From the NCBI GenBank assembly GCA_964471755.1, contig CAYYJM010000063.1, forward strand, positions 1 to 25,388: a stretch of 25,388 bases of DNA, in the 5' to 3' direction. Position numbers and translations under genes: made by a program. Source of the stretch: CAYYJM01 sp964471755. GTDB lineage: Bacteria > Planctomycetota > Planctomycetia > Gemmatales > Gemmataceae. Under the pieces are notes generated by a model. It worked only from the letters and a program-made list of their open reading frames with translations, was not told the origin of the DNA and did no database searches. Positions 20,997 to 25,388 of the stretch are shown piece after piece (the first letter of the stretch is position 1; every line of letters begins with the position of its first letter).

Positions 20997-23900
20997 TCAG
21001 GCCGTTCGTCGCAGGGACAGATCCACCGACAGATCGCGCACCTGCTTGACGAAGCGCTCCCAGGCCGTGGCGTTGGGGGGGATCTCCTCGCCGAGATCCT
21101 CCAGAGCGGCGAGCAGCTCGCCGGCACTGGTGAAGCCCTGGCCGTCCTCGGGACTGGCCAGTCGGGCCAGGATCGCTTGCAGGGCTGGCGGCAGACCCTT
21201 GCTCTTGGTCTTGCCCATCGTCGCCGCCCAGCCCAGAGCGATCTCGCCGAGCGCGAGCAGATCGTCGGCCGGGCTCGGCTCCTCCCGCATCTCACCGGCT
21301 CCGATCAGCCAGGCCGGCTCGCCCAGGGCGGTCAGCTTCAGAACGCCCTCGACCGTCAGCACCCAGGTCGCCGGCGTCAGCCGACCGTGAACCAGGCCGA
21401 CCGCGTGGGCCGCCTGCAAGGCCGCCGCCGCCTGCACCACCAGCCGGTAGATCACCCCCGGAGCGCTGCTCAGGGCCGGCCAGTCGCCTGAGCCAAGACC
21501 GTGCAGCAGTTCCTGAAGCACCGCCGGCCGCTCGGCGATGGTCGTCACCTCGTGGATGGCCGTGATGTGCGGGTGTTGCAGCGTCGCCAGGGCCGTGAAC
21601 CGCTGACGGTACTCGTCGGGATGGATCGCGTCCTCCATCTCGTCCTCGGCCAGCAGACGCAGCAGAGCTTCCTGATTGCGACGCGGATCGAAGACGTGGT
21701 AGCGGCTCTCCCGTGAGGTCGCCTGGAGCCGATCGATGACGCGCACTGGCCCCAGGATCAGGCCGTCGAGGTTGCCCGCCTCGATCAGGGCCATCTGGTA
21801 CAGGGTCAGGTAGTTGCCGGACAGCAGCACCTGACGCAGGGAACGCCGCTCGCGCCGCGCCTGACGCAGAAGCGTCTCGAGCGTCTCGGCATCGATCAGA
21901 TTCAGAGAGCGCAGCAACTCACCGAGTTGCCGGTCGGCCGGATCGGCCGGGCCGCCGATGGCCAGGACGGTGCCGCTGCCCTCCTCGCCGGCATCGTCGC
22001 CACTCGGTGGCGAACCGTGCATCGGCACAACGATCGTGTCGCCGTCGCCCTCGATCCGGCCATCGACGCCGGCCAGTTCGCGCAGCTTGCGACGATACCA
22101 CTGCTGCATGTCGCTCAGGTGACGGTCCACCTCGCCGCGCTGCTGCTGAACGTGCCGCTGACGCTCCTCGAGTTCCTCGGCCTGCTGGGCGAGCCGGGCC
22201 GACGTGCTGGCGACGTGGGCCGCCTGCTCCTGCACCGCCGCCGCCTTCCGGTCGAGCTGCACCTCGCCGCGCGCCAGGGCCTTCTTCATCTCGCCGAGCT
22301 GGCCCTGCCAGTCGATCATCTGCTGACGGAAGCCGGCCACGGCGAGTCGATGTTCATCGCGTGCCGTCTCCAGGTCCATCTCTTGCTGACGAACGCGCTC
22401 GGCCTCGCTCTGGACCTGCTTGCGAGCCGCCTCGAGTTCCTCGCGGCCCTGGCGGGCGTAGGTGTGCAGCTCGGCCAGGTGTTCGCGCAGCTGCTCGCGG
22501 GCGCGGAGCAGACGATCAACGCCGGCCTCGGCGCGCGTCTCCAGATCGGGAAAGAGACGAAGCAGATCGCGGGCCTCGCTGCGGGCCCGCTCGAACTCGG
22601 TTCGCTGCTGGGCGGCATCCTCGCGGGCCTGCTGCCGTTCCAGGTCCCAGGTCGTCCGCTCGCCGGTGAACTCATGACGCTGCGTTGTCAGTGCGGCGCT
22701 GGCCTCGGCCAGGCGTTCGCCCTCGATCCGCAGCGTCTCGGCTCGCTTTGACAGGGCCTGATCGCGCTCGTGCTGAACGCGAGCCTGACGTTCCAGCTCG
22801 GCCCGCAGGTTCTCCAGCTCGGCCCCGGATTTTCGACGCAACTCCTCCTGGACGAGGCCACGCTCGGAGCTGTCCTTCTCGCGCTGCTCGATACCGGATC
22901 GACGCTCCTCGATCTCCTTGAATCCCTCGGCCAGTTCTTCGCCACGACGGCGCAGATGCTCCTGCAAGGTGGCGACGGCCTGCTCTGACTGAGCGAGTTG
23001 CTCCTCGCGTTGCAGCAGGTCGGCTTCCCGGGCATCGATTTCCGTCCGCCGCTGCTCCAGGATGGCGGCGCGGGTGAGCAGGGCGTTGGTCTGCTGGGCG
23101 TTCTCGGCCAGGCCCACCTCGACCTCGGCCCGGTCCCGTTCCAGGTTGGCCTGCGATTCTTCGAGCCCTTGCTGGGCCGTTCGCAGCTGAGCGACGGCCT
23201 CTTGCAGAATCCGTTCCCGTTCCTGGAACTTCTGGCACTCGGCCTGGTAGACGCGCCGCTCGGCGTCGAGTCCCTGATGTTCCTCGATGAGCTGTTCGCG
23301 CCGCTGTTGCAGTTCGTTCTCGCTGACCTCCTGCAACGCGCGCTGCTCACCCAGGGCCTGTTCCTGGCGGCGTAGCTCGTCGCGGACTCGCTCCAGCCGG
23401 GTCCGCAGCGTGGCGAGCATGGTCTGCTGACTCTCCAGGGCCGCCGAGCGCTGGTCGAGCTGACCGGTGCGTTCCTCATCGATCTGACGCTGCTGCTGGA
23501 GTTGCTCCTCCTCGCTGGTCAGACGCTGGTGCCAGTCGTCGAGCTGGCCGGCCTGCTCCTCCAGATCGCGGCCGTCTCGTTGAAGTTGCTCGAATCGGCG
23601 GTCCACGTCCAGGGCACGCTGTTCGAGCTGTTTCTGCCGCTGGTCCATCTGCTCCTGGAGGCGATCGAGACGGACGAGGTCGGCCTGATGTTGCTTCTGA
23701 CCGCGATCCAGCTCGGCACGCTGCTCGGTCATCAGGGCATCGCGAGCCTGCAACTCCTCGGCCTGGAAACGCAGCTCGAGCATCAGGGTCTGCTGACGCT
23801 GCTGCATCTCCTGCTGCTGCTCGGTGAACCGGGCGTGTTCCTGCTCGAGGGCGTCCGCCCTGGCCTGGACGTCTCCTTCGCGCTGGCTGAGACTCTCCAG

Positions 23901-24701
23901 CCGACCGGCGACGTCGGCCTCGCGGGCGTCCAGGCGTTCGCGTCGCTTGCGCATCTTGCGAGCGGCCTTGCGGATCGCGACGAGTCGGGCAGCCAGGCGA
24001 TCCCGGCGGGACTGGTAGCGGGCGAGCAGTTCCTGGCGGATCTTGTCGAGCTGCTGCTGGGTCGTGAGCAGTTCCTCCTGCTGCGACCGGACCTGATGCG
24101 CGGAGGAGGTCAGCTGCTCGACGTGCTGGCCGAACTGGGCCTGCTGCGTGTGGAAGGCGGCCTCGCGGGCTTCGAGATCCTGACGAAGGGCGGCCATGTC
24201 CTGCTGCTGCTGCCGGAGCTGTTGCAGGGTCGCCACCTGCCGCTGGATCTCGGTCTCCAGATCCTGGCGACGCTGCTCCCAGGTGGCGACCTCGTCGCGC
24301 AGGGCCGCCACCGCGGCTGGATCAACTTCGGGGCTGGCGGCTGGGGCTGGGTCGGGAGCCGAGAAGGTGCCGTGGATGGCCACGACCATCTCGACGCCGG
24401 CCAGGCTGATTTGATCGCCGTGGTTGAGGTAGGTTCCCGAGACGGGCGTGCCATTGACGGCGATGGCCTGGACCGGAGCGAGACGGCGCAGGCCGACGCC
24501 CTGAGGACTGCGCGCGATGAGGCAAAGGACCGGAGCGAGGTTGACGCCAGGCACGCGCAGATCGCAGCCGGGCACGCTGCCGATGAGGAAGCCGCCGTCG
24601 CCGACCTCGTAGGCGACCGGTGGAGCGGTGCCGACCCGCACTTCCAGCCGCACCGTCGGCCCGGCGGACGCCGACTTGCTTGCCTGAGACGTCCGTGTCA
24701 T
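20997..24701 (-). CDS. FHA domain - giant coiled coil - pseudokinase protein
   Basis: The 1234-residue protein has three parts. Residues about 18-110 form an FHA phosphopeptide-binding domain (GGFLIGSVPGCDLRVPG, VNGTPVSGTYLNHGDQISLA). Residues about 128-905 are almost wholly Gln/Glu/Arg/Leu-rich coiled coil. Residues about 923-1234 start with a helical module (LGELLRSLNLIDAETLETLL) and continue as a Ser/Thr-kinase fold: YHVFDPRRNQEALLRLL, LATLQHPHITAIHEV, a hinge near LQELLHG, then HGRLTPATWVL and KLTALGEP. Where active kinases have HRDLKPxN and DFG, this protein has HGR (1105-1107), Trp for Asn, and ALG (1125-1127), so the catalytic and metal-binding acids are lost. It is most likely a pseudokinase scaffold. 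No membrane span or signal is visible. It converges on the DUF1559 gene with only 14 nt between stops. Confidence 0.9.
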   Translation of the reverse strand: MTRTSQASKSASAGPTVRLEVRVGTAPPVAYEVGDGGFLIGSVPGCDLRVPGVNLAPVLCLIARSPQGVGLRRLAPVQAIAVNGTPVSGTYLNHGDQISLAGVEMVVAIHGTFSAPDPAPAASPEVDPAAVAALRDEVATWEQRRQDLETEIQRQVATLQQLRQQQQDMAALRQDLEAREAAFHTQQAQFGQHVEQLTSSAHQVRSQQEELLTTQQQLDKIRQELLARYQSRRDRLAARLVAIRKAARKMRKRRERLDAREADVAGRLESLSQREGDVQARADALEQEHARFTEQQQEMQQRQQTLMLELRFQAEELQARDALMTEQRAELDRGQKQHQADLVRLDRLQEQMDQRQKQLEQRALDVDRRFEQLQRDGRDLEEQAGQLDDWHQRLTSEEEQLQQQRQIDEERTGQLDQRSAALESQQTMLATLRTRLERVRDELRRQEQALGEQRALQEVSENELQQRREQLIEEHQGLDAERRVYQAECQKFQERERILQEAVAQLRTAQQGLEESQANLERDRAEVEVGLAENAQQTNALLTRAAILEQRRTEIDAREADLLQREEQLAQSEQAVATLQEHLRRRGEELAEGFKEIEERRSGIEQREKDSSERGLVQEELRRKSGAELENLRAELERQARVQHERDQALSKRAETLRIEGERLAEASAALTTQRHEFTGERTTWDLERQQAREDAAQQRTEFERARSEARDLLRLFPDLETRAEAGVDRLLRAREQLREHLAELHTYARQGREELEAARKQVQSEAERVRQQEMDLETARDEHRLAVAGFRQQMIDWQGQLGEMKKALARGEVQLDRKAAAVQEQAAHVASTSARLAQQAEELEERQRHVQQQRGEVDRHLSDMQQWYRRKLRELAGVDGRIEGDGDTIVVPMHGSPPSGDDAGEEGSGTVLAIGGPADPADRQLGELLRSLNLIDAETLETLLRQARRERRSLRQVLLSGNYLTLYQMALIEAGNLDGLILGPVRVIDRLQATSRESRYHVFDPRRNQEALLRLLAEDEMEDAIHPDEYRQRFTALATLQHPHITAIHEVTTIAERPAVLQELLHGLGSGDWPALSSAPGVIYRLVVQAAAALQAAHAVGLVHGRLTPATWVLTVEGVLKLTALGEPAWLIGAGEMREEPSPADDLLALGEIALGWAATMGKTKSKGLPPALQAILARLASPEDGQGFTSAGELLAALEDLGEEIPPNATAWERFVKQVRDLSVDLSLRRTA

Positions 24702-24835
24702 CCGGGTTTACCCGAGTCAGGGATCGGGCCCGGACGCAACCCATCCAGGGTTGCCGCGACCGGGCCTCCGCGAGCCGGGATTAGACCCGAAGCGTCCAGA
24801 CGGAGCAAGGCCGACTGGACGGCTCGTGAGGGTTC

Positions 24836-24943
24836 GGCCCGGCATAAATGCCGGGCCTGGGAAGGAAAGCCCGGTGAACCGGGCTCTCCGGAGAGCCTGG
24901 TTTACCAGGCTTCGTCTCGGAGCCCCGGCATTTATGCCGGGGC
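24836..24943. repeat. Multi-hairpin palindromic element
   Basis: Four GC-rich hairpins are packed between the FHA gene start and the pyrophosphatase stop: GGCCCGGCATAAATGCCGGG (24836-24857), AGCCCGGTGAACCGGGCT (about 24868-24885), AGCCTGGTTTACCAGGCT (24893-24911) and GCCCCGGCATTTATGCCGGG (24922-24943). The first and fourth, and the second and third, are also complementary to each other, so the whole block can form one long imperfect cruciform. It contains no gene and resembles a REP cluster; it may also end the pyrophosphatase transcript. Confidence 0.75.
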
Positions 24944-24965
24944 GGATCCGAGGTCTGGTAGTCGC

Positions 24966-25388
24966 TCACGTCTCCGGCTGGGATTCCTTGATCCGCATGC
25001 CGTAGAACGACCGCCAGACGAAGAAGGCGGAGATCAGCAGGAAGACCACCGCCAGCGACCGGGTCAGAGCCAGACCCTCCTCAGTAGCCAGCTGGACGGC
25101 CAGCTCGACGGCCAGCAGGCCGAACAGCGTCGTGAACTTGATGATCGGGTTCAGGGCCACGCTCGAGGTGTCCTTGAACGGATCGCCGACCGTGTCGCCG
25201 ACGACCGTGGCGTCGTGCAGCGGCGTGCCCTTCATCTTCAGCTCCGTCTCGACGATCTTCTTGGCGTTGTCCCACGCCCCGCCGGCGTTGGCCATGAAGA
25301 TGGCCTGGTAGAGACCGAAGATGGCGATCGATACCAGGTAGCCGATGAAGAAGTACGACTCGAGGAACGCGAAGCCCAGCGTCGCGAA
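24966..25388 (-). CDS. hppA: Membrane-bound ion-translocating pyrophosphatase, C-terminal part
   Basis: The frame is open from the right window edge to a TGA at 24966 (140 residues), so the N-terminal majority is missing. The visible part contains ESYFFIGYLVSIAIFGLYQA, the strongly conserved MANAGGAWDNAKKIVE, and GDTVGDPFKDTSSVALNPII, which carry Asp/Lys residues of the pyrophosphate site, then two final hydrophobic spans. These are diagnostic of membrane pyrophosphatases, which pump H+ or Na+ while hydrolysing PPi. The HDATVVGDTVGDPFKDTSSV and KFTTLFGLLAVELA wording is closest to the K+-dependent type, but the residue that decides K+ dependence lies outside the window. It ends near a palindromic element that separates it from the FHA/pseudokinase gene. 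Confidence 0.95.
   Translation of the reverse strand, partial: FATLGFAFLESYFFIGYLVSIAIFGLYQAIFMANAGGAWDNAKKIVETELKMKGTPLHDATVVGDTVGDPFKDTSSVALNPIIKFTTLFGLLAVELAVQLATEEGLALTRSLAVVFLLISAFFVWRSFYGMRIKESQPET

Noticed and set aside
24836..24943. CRISPR-like array suspected from repeated hairpins
   Set aside because: The units are inverted and not evenly spaced direct repeats, with no spacers or cas genes.

Overview
The window looks like chromosomal DNA of a GC-rich planctomycete, probably Gemmataceae-like. The evidence is three prepilin-type DUF1559 (H-X9-DG) proteins, a type I sulfatase, a Gfo/Idh/MocA oxidoreductase, a PmoA-type DUF6807 protein, small lipoproteins next to DUF1559 genes, and an FHA/kinase-fold giant protein. 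The lineage is inferred from gene content only. No rRNA, tRNA or CRISPR array was seen.

Layout. (1) 1-3153, minus strand: a seven-haem c-type cytochrome with TPRs, a small lipoprotein and a DUF1559 pseudopilin running off the left edge, spaced like one operon. (2) 3416-4943: a Cys-rich secreted protein (minus) and a DUF2071 protein (plus). (3) 4944-5972: a 1-kb stretch without protein genes. It holds a long inverted repeat, a sigma-54-type promoter followed by a candidate structured RNA with repeated UCCCC loops and a terminator, and a 212-bp nested palindrome. (4) 5973-8644: a class III CoA-transferase overlapping an MHS-family transporter, then a hydrolase-like remnant. (5) 8651-14585, minus: a catabolic cluster of Gfo/Idh/MocA-like protein, hydroxypyruvate-isomerase-like TIM barrel, sulfatase, BD-FAE-like esterase, ABM monooxygenase and an OB-fold lipoprotein, with the divergent DUF6807 gene at 14817-16055. 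(6) 16196-18110: a second sigma-54-type promoter, a probably frame-broken secreted protein and two paralogous single-span membrane proteins. (7) 18151-19742: a clear cobalamin riboswitch, a prepilin-type gene and panD. (8) 19744-20982: CTGGTC repeats, a third sigma-54-type promoter and a DUF1559 gene broken by a 10-N assembly gap. (9) 20997-24701, minus: a 1234-residue FHA/coiled-coil/pseudokinase protein. (10) 24966-25388, minus: the C-terminal end of a membrane pyrophosphatase.

How the parts may work together. Three separate loci carry the same GG-N10-GC (-24/-12) element, suggesting a sigma-54 regulon that includes a pseudopilin, a pair of envelope proteins and possibly a noncoding RNA. 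The RNA has C-rich hairpin loops, one of which is complementary over 11 nt to the ribosome-binding region of the second sigma-54 locus. The cobalamin riboswitch in front of a pseudopilin gene rather than a B12 gene is the most secure unusual observation. Promoter, RNA and pairing proposals are inferences from sequence patterns.
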